Shown: in pieces, positions 52,231 to 60,773 of the stretch | Position numbering within the stretch: position 1 is the stretch's first letter | How the letters are laid out: each line of letters starts with the position of its first letter | The notes under the pieces: generated by a model | Database searches by the model: none | Told to the model about the DNA's origin: nothing | Seen by the model: only the letters and a program-made list of their open reading frames with translations | NCBI RefSeq assembly: GCF_014284155.1 | Contig: NZ_JACOFZ010000001.1 | Coordinates: forward strand, 886,545-950,544 | Direction of reading: 5' to 3' | DNA length: 64,000 nucleotides | Origin: Affinundibacterium nitidum | Lineage (GTDB): Bacteria > Pseudomonadota > Gammaproteobacteria > Burkholderiales > Burkholderiaceae_D | Program-made: the position numbers and the translations under genes

Positions 52231-53125
52231 CGCTCACCTGCTTATATTTATCTTGTATGGCGCGCGCTTTAGATGCCTCTCCCAGCAAAATTTCGATTGC
52301 TGGAACATCAGTATCCCATTCGATCAAAGTAGGTATGCTCGGTGAAATTTGCTGGCAGACTTGTTCGTATAATTGCCAGACGTGATTTTTTACTTGACTG
52401 CCATGATCATCGATCAAACAGTCTTCAATTTGCGAATGTCCGGCTAAATGAATCTCTCGTATTGCAGACACTTGCTCAGCGTATTGTGCAAGCTCTGCCT
52501 GAGCATCTTCACCGTGGTTGAACTGATTGACGAAAACATTATTGACATCAAGCAGAATACCGCAGCCCGTGCGCTGACTAAGTTGACATAAAAACTCTGC
52601 TTCCAACATCTGATCCGCCTGAAAACGAACGTAACTAGAAACATTCTCAATCAACACAGAACGTTGCAAACAGTTTTGAAGATAGTCGACACGTTCACAC
52701 ATGAGTTGTAAGGCCTCCTGGGTCAAAGGCAACGGCAAAAGATCATTGAGATGACGTCCGTTGATACTTCCCCAACTGAGGTGCTCTGAAACTAAAGCAG
52801 GCTGAATACGTTCGACTAAACGTTTCAACTTACCGACATGGGCATCATTAATGCCTGCCGCAGAACCCAGCGCTAGGCCCACTCCATGTAAGCTAATCGG
52901 ATAATCTTGCGCTAATTTCTCAAGAACAAATAGATCGAATCCACCCTCTGCAAAATAGTTTTCCGAATGGACTTCTAGCCAATCGATATCGATTTTATGA
53001 TCGAGAAAATGGCGATAGTGAGGCGTACGCAAGCCGATACCAACCCCATGTAGAGTTGGTATCGGCTCATGCTCAGGGACGGAAAATATGGGGGAATTCA
53101 AAAGATAGTTTCCGTTCAGTGACAA
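52223..53125 (-). CDS. bufB: DUF692 multinuclear non-heme iron oxidative enzyme (MNIO, BufB)
   Basis: A 300-residue TIM-barrel-like iron enzyme of the DUF692/MNIO family. The family motifs VGIGLRTPHYRHFL, LEVHSENYFAEGG, SLHGVGLALGS, SEHLSW and LLDVNNVFVNQFNHG contain the His, Glu, Asp and Asn ligands for two to three iron ions. The C-terminal EIHLAGHS and IEWDTDVP are also conserved. It modifies Cys residues of the precursor peptide. No in-frame ATG lies upstream of the conserved region; the start is probably TTG at 53125 (or TTG at 53101), only 4 bases after the precursor stop, so it is likely coupled to it. Confidence 0.93.
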   Translation of the reverse strand: MSLNGNYLLNSPIFSVPEHEPIPTLHGVGIGLRTPHYRHFLDHKIDIDWLEVHSENYFAEGGFDLFVLEKLAQDYPISLHGVGLALGSAAGINDAHVGKLKRLVERIQPALVSEHLSWGSINGRHLNDLLPLPLTQEALQLMCERVDYLQNCLQRSVLIENVSSYVRFQADQMLEAEFLCQLSQRTGCGILLDVNNVFVNQFNHGEDAQAELAQYAEQVSAIREIHLAGHSQIEDCLIDDHGSQVKNHVWQLYEQVCQQISPSIPTLIEWDTDVPAIEILLGEASKARAIQDKYKQVSDV

Positions 53126-53129
53126 AAAC

Positions 53130-53384
53130 TTAAGCCTTAGGAGCCTCTAATTTTCCGCCCATTTTTTCACAAGAACCTGCTGGTACTTTTTTCCATTCAT
53201 TTGGATCATTGTCTTTTTTAGATTGACCAGCGCAAGAGTGACTACCATTTTTGGTAGCGCAATCATTTTGACCTGCTTTTGCCACGCCCCAGCACTTTTC
53301 AGTCTTAGGAGTGTCTGCAGCCATTACAGCTGATGAACTTACCAAACTTGCCAACGCAACTGCGATCAATGCTTTGTTACTCAT
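53130..53384 (-). CDS. bufA: Bufferin precursor (DUF2282, BufA1-type RiPP)
   Basis: 84 residues. A Sec signal peptide ([22 protein letters not shown]) precedes a short mature part with four Cys: 31 (EKCWGVA), 42 (QNDCAT), 51 (HSCAGQ) and 72 (GSCEKMGG). The pattern KCxGVAKAGxNDCA - SCAGxS - W-K-VPAGSC-K-GG is that of DUF2282 bufferins, small copper-chelating peptides whose Cys are turned into thiooxazole-type rings by the DUF692/DUF2063 pair. The signal peptide is unusual for a RiPP and sends the product to the periplasm. The ATG has GGAG upstream. It is first in the operon. Confidence 0.93.
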   Translation of the reverse strand: MSNKALIAVALASLVSSSAVMAADTPKTEKCWGVAKAGQNDCATKNGSHSCAGQSKKDNDPNEWKKVPAGSCEKMGGKLEAPKA

Positions 53385-53457
53385 GTTTATTCTCCAAATA
53401 TAAAATTAAACGTATCTAAAGTAAGTAATTCAGACACAACAAAGGAACTACAAGGAG

Positions 53458-53485
53458 TAGTCGAACCATCTGAACAAACCTTACA
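53458..53485 (-). promoter_or_regulatory. Candidate ECF-type promoter of the bufferin operon
   Basis: On the minus strand TGTAAGG (53479-53485) is followed 15 bases later by CGAC (53460-53463). This resembles the TGTAAnn - CGnC pattern of some ECF sigma promoters, and bufferin operons in other bacteria are under ECF control. The transcript would begin about 65-70 bases before the precursor ATG. The match is partial, so it is a proposal. Confidence 0.4.
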
Positions 53486-53599
53486 GATCTTTATACGAAA
53501 TTTATCTGCATTTGGATTCTGCCGAGATTTAATAAACTAGTAAAGCAATTAAAATGGTGTATCCTCGCGTTTTCAGATAGATGATTTAACAGGAAGATC

Positions 53600-53815
53600 A
53601 TGCAAGACATCACATTTACGGTCGAAGGCGAATTCGTCGAACTCAATCAACTCTTAAAACTTATCGGTGTTTGCGATAGTGGCGGCGCTGGCAAAGTCAT
53701 CGTTGCGGGTGGTCAGGTAAAAGTCGATGGTCAACAAGAGTTGCGCAAGACCGCGAAGATTCGCCCCGGACAGGTGGTAGAACTGGGTGACATTCGTGTC
53801 AAAGTCACGGGTTAA
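53600..53815 (+). CDS. S4-domain RNA-binding protein (YbcJ-like)
   Basis: A 71-residue protein that is almost entirely one S4 domain: FVELNQLLKLIGVCDSGGAGKVIVAGGQVKVDGQQELRKTAKIRPGQVV. The conserved RNA-binding turn GGAGK is followed by the VxVDGxxExRKxxKxRxGD pattern. The family is widespread; the RNA target is not known. It has GGAAG upstream and is divergent from the bufferin operon. Confidence 0.9.
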   Translation: MQDITFTVEGEFVELNQLLKLIGVCDSGGAGKVIVAGGQVKVDGQQELRKTAKIRPGQVVELGDIRVKVTG

Positions 53816-53842
53816 TTCGATATTCAGGATAACAACACCACA

Positions 53843-53870
53843 AAAAAAGCACCGCGCGCGGTGCTTTTTT
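53843..53870 (+). terminator. Terminator after the S4 gene
   Basis: AAAAAAGCACCGCG pairs with CGCGGTGCTTTTTT directly (centre near 53856-53857), followed by the T-run. Its symmetric A/T flanks let it also stop the convergent bacteriohemerythrin gene. Confidence 0.9.
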
Positions 53871-53888
53871 CACTTAAGCTCACATAGC

Positions 53889-54302
53889 TTATGCTGCTTC
53901 AACAGCGATCTCATTGCTAATTAGATATTGAGCAAGCATATTATCCATGGTGTCGACATGATGTTCGAACCACAATGGCAATTCTTCTGCCAAACGTTCC
54001 CCTAAGTCACGCTCCCCTTCCGCAAACCGACGACGCACCTCTTGCATTACCTGAAGCACCGCATCGTGCTCACCTTGATGGCAAGCTGCAGGTGGAAAGC
54101 CAGCATCACGCATCCAACGATTCTCTTGCTCAAAATGTTCGATGGAGTGCTCAATCAGAGCATCAAGACGATCGATAAAAGGAGACTGCTCTTCACTTTG
54201 GGCTAGTGCTGCACACAAGGTTACAAATTCTTGATGCGTCGCATCCATTAATTGATGCTTCAAACTCAGGCGTTCAGACCAGCCCCATGTTGGCGTTGTC
54301 AT
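53889..54302 (-). CDS. Bacteriohemerythrin
   Basis: About 137 residues from the ATG at 54302, which has AAGGAA upstream; a longer frame at 54350 is less likely. The diiron, O2-binding four-helix bundle is recognisable from LKHQLMDATHQEFV (two His), IEHSIEHFEQENRWM (His and Glu), HQGEHDAV (two His) and FEHHVDTMDNM (His and Asp). It stores or carries oxygen and may protect iron enzymes. With the truncated hemoglobin at 18811, it is the second O2-binding protein in the window. Confidence 0.92.
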   Translation of the reverse strand: MTTPTWGWSERLSLKHQLMDATHQEFVTLCAALAQSEEQSPFIDRLDALIEHSIEHFEQENRWMRDAGFPPAACHQGEHDAVLQVMQEVRRRFAEGERDLGERLAEELPLWFEHHVDTMDNMLAQYLISNEIAVEAA

Positions 54303-54498
54303 AAAGATTCCTTGGAAGATTGAATAAAATTTCTGCTCACCCATTGTCAAAAGTGCTGCAGGGCAATATTTCTTATATCGCCTAGATTATCTCGCATCGC
54401 AACATTTTTTGCAGGCGATTTCACAATAATTCATTGATTTGACTCAAAATATTTGCAATGTGTCTCGCACAAAACCAAAACTTCTAGTTTGGACATAA

Positions 54499-54528
54499 AA
54501 AAACAGCACTCAATTGAGTGCTGTTTTT
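54499..54528 (-). terminator. Terminator of the YjfB-like gene
   Basis: AAAAACAGCACT (54499-54510), CAATTG, AGTGCTGTTTTT (54517-54528): a perfect palindrome with A- and T-runs. It lies about 20 bases after the stop of the 54547-54750 gene. Confidence 0.92.
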
Positions 54529-54546
54529 ATTCGATTCAATTCAGAA

Positions 54547-54750
54547 TCAAGCCGTCGTATTAATATTTCGGCCAAGATTCGGTGGGAGATTGGGCACGTT
54601 GGCATTGGAATTAGGAATCGCTTCAATCAACGCTGTCGCGCTTTCCTCACTAATGTCCTGTGCTTTTTTCAACACCGCAATGCTGACCTGTTGGCTCACG
54701 CCCACATCGGCTAATGTGGTTGCCGTTCTGGCAATTCCGGTAACGTCCAT
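54547..54750 (-). CDS. YjfB-family putative motility protein
   Basis: 67 residues: MDVTGIARTATTLADVGVSQQVSIAVLKKAQD, then SATALIEAIPN and NLPPNLGRNINTTA. The start, the VLKKAQD helix and the C-terminal LG..INTTA match the small YjfB family, labelled putative motility protein from its distribution and regulation in Bacillus. No biochemical role is known. No flagellar genes are nearby. It has its own terminator. Confidence 0.8.
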   Translation of the reverse strand: MDVTGIARTATTLADVGVSQQVSIAVLKKAQDISEESATALIEAIPNSNANVPNLPPNLGRNINTTA

Positions 54751-54801
54751 GACAATTCTCCTTATCTACACTCGTGATAACGGATCCTGATGCCCGAAAC
54801 T

Positions 54802-55350
54802 TTAGGCTTGCGGTGAAGTTTTTTCGTATTGTGTATGTAAAGTTTGAATTAATTGCATGACATATTGCCAGACTGCATGAGTTTGATTGAGATCCAGCCA
54901 AATTAAACCCTCGCGCGCATCACTTGGTTTCGTCTGGTCGGACGCCACAGCCTTAATCCATAGATCTGTTGGATACAGCGCAGGTTTTCCTAAACCAGGG
55001 CGCCAGACTTCAATTTTTGGAATTTCTGCCCATTTATATCCCTCAATGAGATTGACATCAGCTGGTGCCAATTCTTTCAACAGATCATCTAAACTGGGTT
55101 CAGTTTGATCTCGCAATTCACGTACTAAGGCAATTCGATAAGGTGAAGCCAATAAAACTTCCTGCGCACCTGCCTGACGAAAACGCGCCGTATCTTTGTG
55201 CTTTGGTTCTAAGATCACATCGTGATGGCTGTGCTTAATCACATTGACCTTAAGACCGGCCAGTCCTAATTCGTTGATTAACTTCTCCAGCAGAGTAGTT
55301 TTTCCGCTACCAGACCAACCGACAATGCCAATACAAGGTGTCTTCATCAC
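54802..55350 (-). CDS. mobB: Molybdopterin-guanine dinucleotide biosynthesis protein B
   Basis: A 182-residue GTPase-like protein with a P-loop GWSGSGKTT at 11-19, followed by [25 protein letters not shown] and [20 protein letters not shown], typical of MobB. It binds GTP and supports MobA in attaching GMP to molybdopterin. mobA is not adjacent. The gene starts with two consecutive ATGs. Confidence 0.93.
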   Translation of the reverse strand: MMKTPCIGIVGWSGSGKTTLLEKLINELGLAGLKVNVIKHSHHDVILEPKHKDTARFRQAGAQEVLLASPYRIALVRELRDQTEPSLDDLLKELAPADVNLIEGYKWAEIPKIEVWRPGLGKPALYPTDLWIKAVASDQTKPSDAREGLIWLDLNQTHAVWQYVMQLIQTLHTQYEKTSPQA

Positions 55351-55450
55351 GAGAATTCAAAAAAAAGGGAAAGTATAGCGAAATACTCTCCCCTTCTGTG
55401 CCTTAGGCTTAATGCGGCCAATTCAACTACACATGTTATAACGAGATTCC

Positions 55451-58207
55451 TTAGCCACTATTGCGTAGACCCGCAGCGATACCGTTGATCGACAAATGGA
55501 TACCTCGGCGTACGCGCTCATCTTCATCACCTTGACGATAACGTTTCAAGAGCTCAACCTGTACGTGGTTGAGTGGTGACAAATATGGGAAACGATTGAC
55601 GATAGACCGTTTCAACAACGGATTATCCGACAACAAGTCTTCGCGCTCAGAGATCTGTTTCAGGACGTCAATCGTCAACGCATGTTCCGCTTCTAAACGC
55701 GGGAAGATACGATTGCGCAAAGACTCGTCTTTCACCAGCTGTGCATAGCGACTAGCGATGCCAATATCACTCTTCGCCAACACCATTTCCATATTCGACA
55801 ACACAGTCGAGAAGAATGACCAATCTTTAAACATGGCGCGTAGGGTCGACAAGCCATCATCTGGATGCGCTTGCAGATACTGTTGAACCGCGCTGCCAAA
55901 GCCGAACCAACCTGGCAACATCAAACGGCACTGGGACCAGCTAAACACCCATGGAATGGCACGCAAATCTTCAATTGCAGTCGACTTTTTACGCGATGCT
56001 GGTCGGCTACCGATATTCAAGCCAGCGATTTCAGAAATTACAGTCGATTCCCAGAAATACTGCTCGAAGCCTTCGGTTTCATAAACCATGTTTCGATAAG
56101 CGCGGAAAGCGTTGTTAGATAACTCTTCCATCGCCTTCAGGAACTCTGGGCGTGGCGCTAACTCTGTATGTGCGAGCAAACTCGCCTCCATGGTTGCCGC
56201 TGCCAACACCTCTAAATTGCGACGTCCAACTTCCGGGTTCGCATACTTCGCTGTGATGACTTCACCTTGCTCAGTCAAGCGAATTTGACCTTGTACAGCG
56301 CCCGCAGGTTGCGCCAAGATCGCCTGATAACTTGGTCCACCACCGCGACCAACAGAACCACCACGACCATGGAATAAACGCAAACGGACTTGATGTTTAG
56401 CGAAGATTTCAACCAAATCAATCTCGGCCTTGTAGAGTTCCCAACCTGATGTTAGGAAACCACCATCTTTATTACTGTCAGAGTAACCAAGCATGACCTC
56501 TTGCGCATTACTACGACTCTCCAAAAGTCGCGCATAAGCAGGAATCCCCAACAATCTATCCATCGCTGGCGCACTATTTTGTAAGTCGCCAATCGTTTCA
56601 AATAGAGGAATAATATTGACGTCGAGGCGACCTTCGGCTGGGTGCAACAGGCCAGATTCTTTTAGTAGCAAAGCCAATTCCAACATATCGGAAACACCAT
56701 CGGTTTTCGAGATGATGCAATTCGGCACAGCACCTCTGCCGTAGCGTTTTTGTGCGGTACAGGCTGCACGATAAATCGCCAACTCTGACTGTGTCTCTTC
56801 CGAGTAAACCAAGTACGGAGACGCCAAAGGACGCGCTGAGCTAATCTCTCCAATCAAGACTTCGATGCGTTGGTCTTCATTTAAGCTCAAATAATCAAGC
56901 TCAGGATTTGCTGCACGCAGCAACTCTGCTACCACGCGTTCATGCACATCTGAATTTTGACGCAAATCGATAGGCGCCAAATAGAATCCAAACACGCGCA
57001 CAGCGCGACGTAAATGACGTAAGCGACCACGCGTAATGCCGAGTGATCCATTATCTGAAAGAGACTGGTGGATCAGGTCTAAATCCGCAACAAGCTCTTC
57101 TGCAGAGTCGTAAGCTTGAGCCACGCCGCAAGGTGGAATCACTGGATCCAAACCAAGCAAGTTCTTAAATGCCGTCGCCAAGCGTGCGTACACACCGCTC
57201 ACCGCTAAACGATAAGGTTCATCGGCACGATGTGGAGAATGATCCGGCGAACGTTCTGCTAAGGCTACTAATTCTGGTGACACTTTCACTAACAAAGTAG
57301 CCATCGACAATTGCGATCCTAAGGTATGCAATTCGTCCAAGTAGAATTTGAACGCACGGGTCGATTGCATGATCAAGGTTTTCTCTAAGACGGTCGCCGT
57401 AACAAAAGGATTACCATCACGGTCGCCACCAATCCAGCTACCGAGGCGCATAAAGCTCGGCAATTCGACTTTTTCGAAACGTTGATCTTTGCTCGCCAAC
57501 AAATCTTCCAAACCTGCATACAAGTGCGGCAACTCACGCAAGAACGTGTAGTCATAAAAACTCAGGCCATTTTCCACTTCATCGAGTACCGACAATTTCG
57601 ACATACGTAGCATACGTGTTTGCCACAGCGTCAAAACGGCACGTTGCAAAGCATCTTCGTTGGCACGAGATTCTTCTGGCGTCAATTGCATACGATCACG
57701 TTCATCTAGCAAACGCGTGATCACCATTTGGCAATTCAAAATACTCTTACGCTGCACTTCTGTTGGATGTGCCGTCAGCACTGGTGTGACTTGTGCTGTT
57801 TCAAAAAACGTTTTCAAGTTTTGTGCCGCATTATCGCCAGCAAATAAGGTTTCTATCGTATGTGCCAAGCTACCGCGACGTGGCGAAGAACCGGCAATCA
57901 AGTGGGCACGAGTACGACGAATATGATGTTGATCTTCCGCCAAATTCACCAAATGTGAAAAATAACTAAACGCACGAATCAAATGTGTGGTTTGATCATT
58001 GGTCAAAGTATCGAGCGTGTTTTCCAAAGCCTCACGCGCCGCATGATCGGCATCGCGACGAAAACGAATCGAATTTTGACGTACCGTTTCAATCAAAGAG
58101 AAGACTTCATCTCCATGTTGATTGCGTACCGTGTCACCCAAAATGCGCCCAAGGCGGCGGATGTCTTCACGGAGGCTCTGGTCTTTATCGTCGGCGATAT
58201 CGTTCAT
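55451..58207 (-). CDS. ppc: Phosphoenolpyruvate carboxylase
   Basis: About 918 residues from the ATG at 58207 ([20 protein letters not shown] matches the family start; the frame extends 35 codons further). The catalytic His147 is in [11 protein letters not shown]. The bicarbonate/PEP-binding [14 protein letters not shown] and [10 protein letters not shown] are present, and the protein ends [13 protein letters not shown]. It fixes bicarbonate on PEP to make oxaloacetate, an anaplerotic reaction. It stands beside the Entner-Doudoroff genes, but its 191-base upstream gap suggests separate transcription. Confidence 0.96.
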   Translation of the reverse strand: MNDIADDKDQSLREDIRRLGRILGDTVRNQHGDEVFSLIETVRQNSIRFRRDADHAAREALENTLDTLTNDQTTHLIRAFSYFSHLVNLAEDQHHIRRTRAHLIAGSSPRRGSLAHTIETLFAGDNAAQNLKTFFETAQVTPVLTAHPTEVQRKSILNCQMVITRLLDERDRMQLTPEESRANEDALQRAVLTLWQTRMLRMSKLSVLDEVENGLSFYDYTFLRELPHLYAGLEDLLASKDQRFEKVELPSFMRLGSWIGGDRDGNPFVTATVLEKTLIMQSTRAFKFYLDELHTLGSQLSMATLLVKVSPELVALAERSPDHSPHRADEPYRLAVSGVYARLATAFKNLLGLDPVIPPCGVAQAYDSAEELVADLDLIHQSLSDNGSLGITRGRLRHLRRAVRVFGFYLAPIDLRQNSDVHERVVAELLRAANPELDYLSLNEDQRIEVLIGEISSARPLASPYLVYSEETQSELAIYRAACTAQKRYGRGAVPNCIISKTDGVSDMLELALLLKESGLLHPAEGRLDVNIIPLFETIGDLQNSAPAMDRLLGIPAYARLLESRSNAQEVMLGYSDSNKDGGFLTSGWELYKAEIDLVEIFAKHQVRLRLFHGRGGSVGRGGGPSYQAILAQPAGAVQGQIRLTEQGEVITAKYANPEVGRRNLEVLAAATMEASLLAHTELAPRPEFLKAMEELSNNAFRAYRNMVYETEGFEQYFWESTVISEIAGLNIGSRPASRKKSTAIEDLRAIPWVFSWSQCRLMLPGWFGFGSAVQQYLQAHPDDGLSTLRAMFKDWSFFSTVLSNMEMVLAKSDIGIASRYAQLVKDESLRNRIFPRLEAEHALTIDVLKQISEREDLLSDNPLLKRSIVNRFPYLSPLNHVQVELLKRYRQGDEDERVRRGIHLSINGIAAGLRNSG

Positions 58208-58398
58208 GATCGTCTTTAAGGATGGTATAAGGAAAACAAAATAAGAATTTGTACAGCTAAAACATCTTAACAAAAGCGACTTAAAAATAGTCGCAATTGA
58301 AAGTTCATTCAATATAAATCAATAGCACTACAATTTTTCTGTATGGCTGTGCATACTATGTCTGCAAAAACGCACAGCCAACAAACTTCAGACCTTGT

Positions 58399-60018
58399 TT
58401 AACGATGACGTTTGCTCAAGGCCTTTAACAAGCCCTTAGTTGAACTATCGTAGTCTTCTTTGACTGCGGCAGGATCAAGGCTGATCAGTTGTTGCGCTAA
58501 AGACTTACCAAGCTCAACACCCCATTGGTCAAAGGCATTGATATCCCAAATCACCGATTGCACAAACACTTTATGTTCATACAAAGCAATCAGAGCGCCC
58601 AAAGAGCGAGGCGTTAAAGAATCAAGTAAGACGGTTGAAGTTGGACGGTTACCTTCGAAAACACGCGGTGCCAACATTTTTTCAGGTAAATCACCGAGCT
58701 CGGCGCGCACCTCATCAATACTCTTACCCCACGCCATAGCCTTGGATTGTGCAAAGCAGTTGGCCAGCAAAGCCTGATTATGGCCAGGTAAGCCTGCGTC
58801 ATCTTCCGCTACGACAATAAAGTCGGTTGGAATAATCGTCGCACCTTGATGCAATAATTGGAAGTATGCGTGTTGACCATTAGTACCAGCCTCACCAAAC
58901 AAAATCGGCGAAGTCGTGTAATCGACGCGATTACCTTCACGCGTAACCGATTTACCATTACTTTCCATTTCCAGCTGCTGCAGGTAGGCTGGCAAACGTG
59001 TCATACGTTGATGGTAGGGTGCAATCGACAAAGCTTGCAAACCAAGGAAGTTGATATTCCACACACCGATCAAGGCCATCAATACCGGTAAATTTTGTTC
59101 TAATGGTGCTTGCGCGAAATGCAAATCCATTTCATGCGCACCCGCTAGCATCTCTTCAAAACGATCGGCCCCCACGTAGAGCGCAATCGACAAGCCAATC
59201 GCACTCCACATCGAGTAACGACCACCGGCCCAGTTCCAGAAGGGGAATACGTTTTCTTCAGCGATACCAAAGGCTGTCGCCGCTTTGACGTTAGTACTTA
59301 AGGCTACAAAGTGCTGACGAATTTGGTCTTCAGGACAGCCATGATTGAGCATCCATTCACGTGCAGTACGTGCATTGGTCAGCGTTTCCATGGTCGTAAA
59401 GGTTTTCGAAGCAACCACGATCAAGGTCGTTTCAGGATCAGCATTTTCCAAAGAGTCAGCCACATGGCGGCCATCAACATTCGAGACAAAATGTAGAGAG
59501 AGATTTTTCTGTGACCATGGTGCCAAGGCGATGCACGCCATCTGCGGCCCCAAGTCGGAACCACCAATACCGATATTGATAATCGTACGAATCGGCTTGC
59601 CTGTGTAGCCCAACCAACGGCCTTCACGTACGGCATCACTAAAACTACGCATTTGTGCCAATACGCTATGCACGTCGGCGGCAATGTTCTCACCATTGAG
59701 CATGAACTTCTCGCCTTTCGGCAAGCGCAATACCGTGTGCAAAACTGCGCGATTTTCCGTGTTATTGATCGCCTCTCCACGCAACATCGAATCACGACGC
59801 CCTTCGACATCTTGCTGACGAGCTAGCGCTAACAAATTCAGCTTCGCCGTGGTGTCCATTCGCTGTTTGGAATAATCCAACAGGATGCCGCAGGCCGCCG
59901 CTGAGAAGTGTGTAAAGCGCTGAGGGTCAGCGCGAAACAACTCTTTCAGACTTGGCATGTTATTGGCACGCTGCTGCAATAAACACCACAAAGGAGTACG
60001 AGAAACTGAGATAGCCAT
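58399..60018 (-). CDS. pgi: Glucose-6-phosphate isomerase
   Basis: About 539 residues from the ATG at 60018. It has the phosphosugar-isomerase signatures NIGIGGSDLGPQMA and VASKTFTTMETLTNA and the C-terminal DINAFDQWGVELGKSLA with the conserved QWGVELGK. It interconverts fructose-6-phosphate and glucose-6-phosphate, feeding sugar phosphates into the zwf/Entner-Doudoroff route. It is downstream of eda on the same strand, about 95 bases away. Confidence 0.96.
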   Translation of the reverse strand: MAISVSRTPLWCLLQQRANNMPSLKELFRADPQRFTHFSAAACGILLDYSKQRMDTTAKLNLLALARQQDVEGRRDSMLRGEAINNTENRAVLHTVLRLPKGEKFMLNGENIAADVHSVLAQMRSFSDAVREGRWLGYTGKPIRTIINIGIGGSDLGPQMACIALAPWSQKNLSLHFVSNVDGRHVADSLENADPETTLIVVASKTFTTMETLTNARTAREWMLNHGCPEDQIRQHFVALSTNVKAATAFGIAEENVFPFWNWAGGRYSMWSAIGLSIALYVGADRFEEMLAGAHEMDLHFAQAPLEQNLPVLMALIGVWNINFLGLQALSIAPYHQRMTRLPAYLQQLEMESNGKSVTREGNRVDYTTSPILFGEAGTNGQHAYFQLLHQGATIIPTDFIVVAEDDAGLPGHNQALLANCFAQSKAMAWGKSIDEVRAELGDLPEKMLAPRVFEGNRPTSTVLLDSLTPRSLGALIALYEHKVFVQSVIWDINAFDQWGVELGKSLAQQLISLDPAAVKEDYDSSTKGLLKALSKRHR

Positions 60019-60114
60019 GATCAAGAAAACCTGAGAAAAAACATTAAGAAGACATCAAGAAAACACTATTTAAAATAAAAAGTAGATCACTCCAAGATGA
60101 ATGAGCTCACTCCA

Positions 60115-60753
60115 TTATTTACCCGCTGCGGCCGCTTGCGCTGCCAATTGTGCGATCGCTGCCCAATCATTCGCACTGATCAAATTCGCTGGACACATCC
60201 AAGATCCACCAACACAAAGCACGTTCGATTGTTGTAGCAGAGTCGGCGTTGATTCAACAGTTACACCACCAGTTAAACAGAATTTCACATCAGGGAATGG
60301 GCCACCCAAAGCCTTCGCCATTTTGACGCTACCAACGATATCAGATGGGAAAAGCTTCACTACATCAAAGCCATGTTCGAGTGCCAACATCAAATCACTG
60401 GCACCTCCAACACCTGGAAAATACGGCAAGCCTGACTCCGCCGCTGCCTTTGCCAACACTGGCGTAATCCCTGGGCTAATACCGAACGTCGCACCACTAT
60501 TGCGAACAGCATCTAACTGCGCTGGCGTCAAAATCGTACCGGCGCCCACTGTCACGTCAGGGCACGCTCTCACCACTTCACGTAAAACCGTCATCGCATT
60601 TGGCGTGCGCAAAGTGATCTCCACTGCAGGCAGGCCATTTTCAGCCAAAGTTTGTACGCAGCGTATCGCTTGATCAACGTCGTCGGTGACCAAAATCGGC
60701 AATACCCGAACTTGTGCGAGCTGAGAAACGATGGCGGATTTACTGATCGTCAT
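60115..60753 (-). CDS. eda: KDPG aldolase (2-dehydro-3-deoxy-phosphogluconate aldolase)
   Basis: 212 residues from the ATG at 60753, which has GGAAG upstream. The Schiff-base Lys is in DVVKLFPSDIVGS and the catalytic Glu in PAVEITLRTPNA; VGAGTILTPAQ is the conserved substrate stretch. It splits KDPG into pyruvate and glyceraldehyde-3-phosphate, the last Entner-Doudoroff step. Its start lies only 20 bases after the edd stop, so the two form one operon. Confidence 0.96.
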   Translation of the reverse strand: MTISKSAIVSQLAQVRVLPILVTDDVDQAIRCVQTLAENGLPAVEITLRTPNAMTVLREVVRACPDVTVGAGTILTPAQLDAVRNSGATFGISPGITPVLAKAAAESGLPYFPGVGGASDLMLALEHGFDVVKLFPSDIVGSVKMAKALGGPFPDVKFCLTGGVTVESTPTLLQQSNVLCVGGSWMCPANLISANDWAAIAQLAAQAAAAGK

Positions 60754-60773
60754 GATGGAATCTTCCAATAAAA

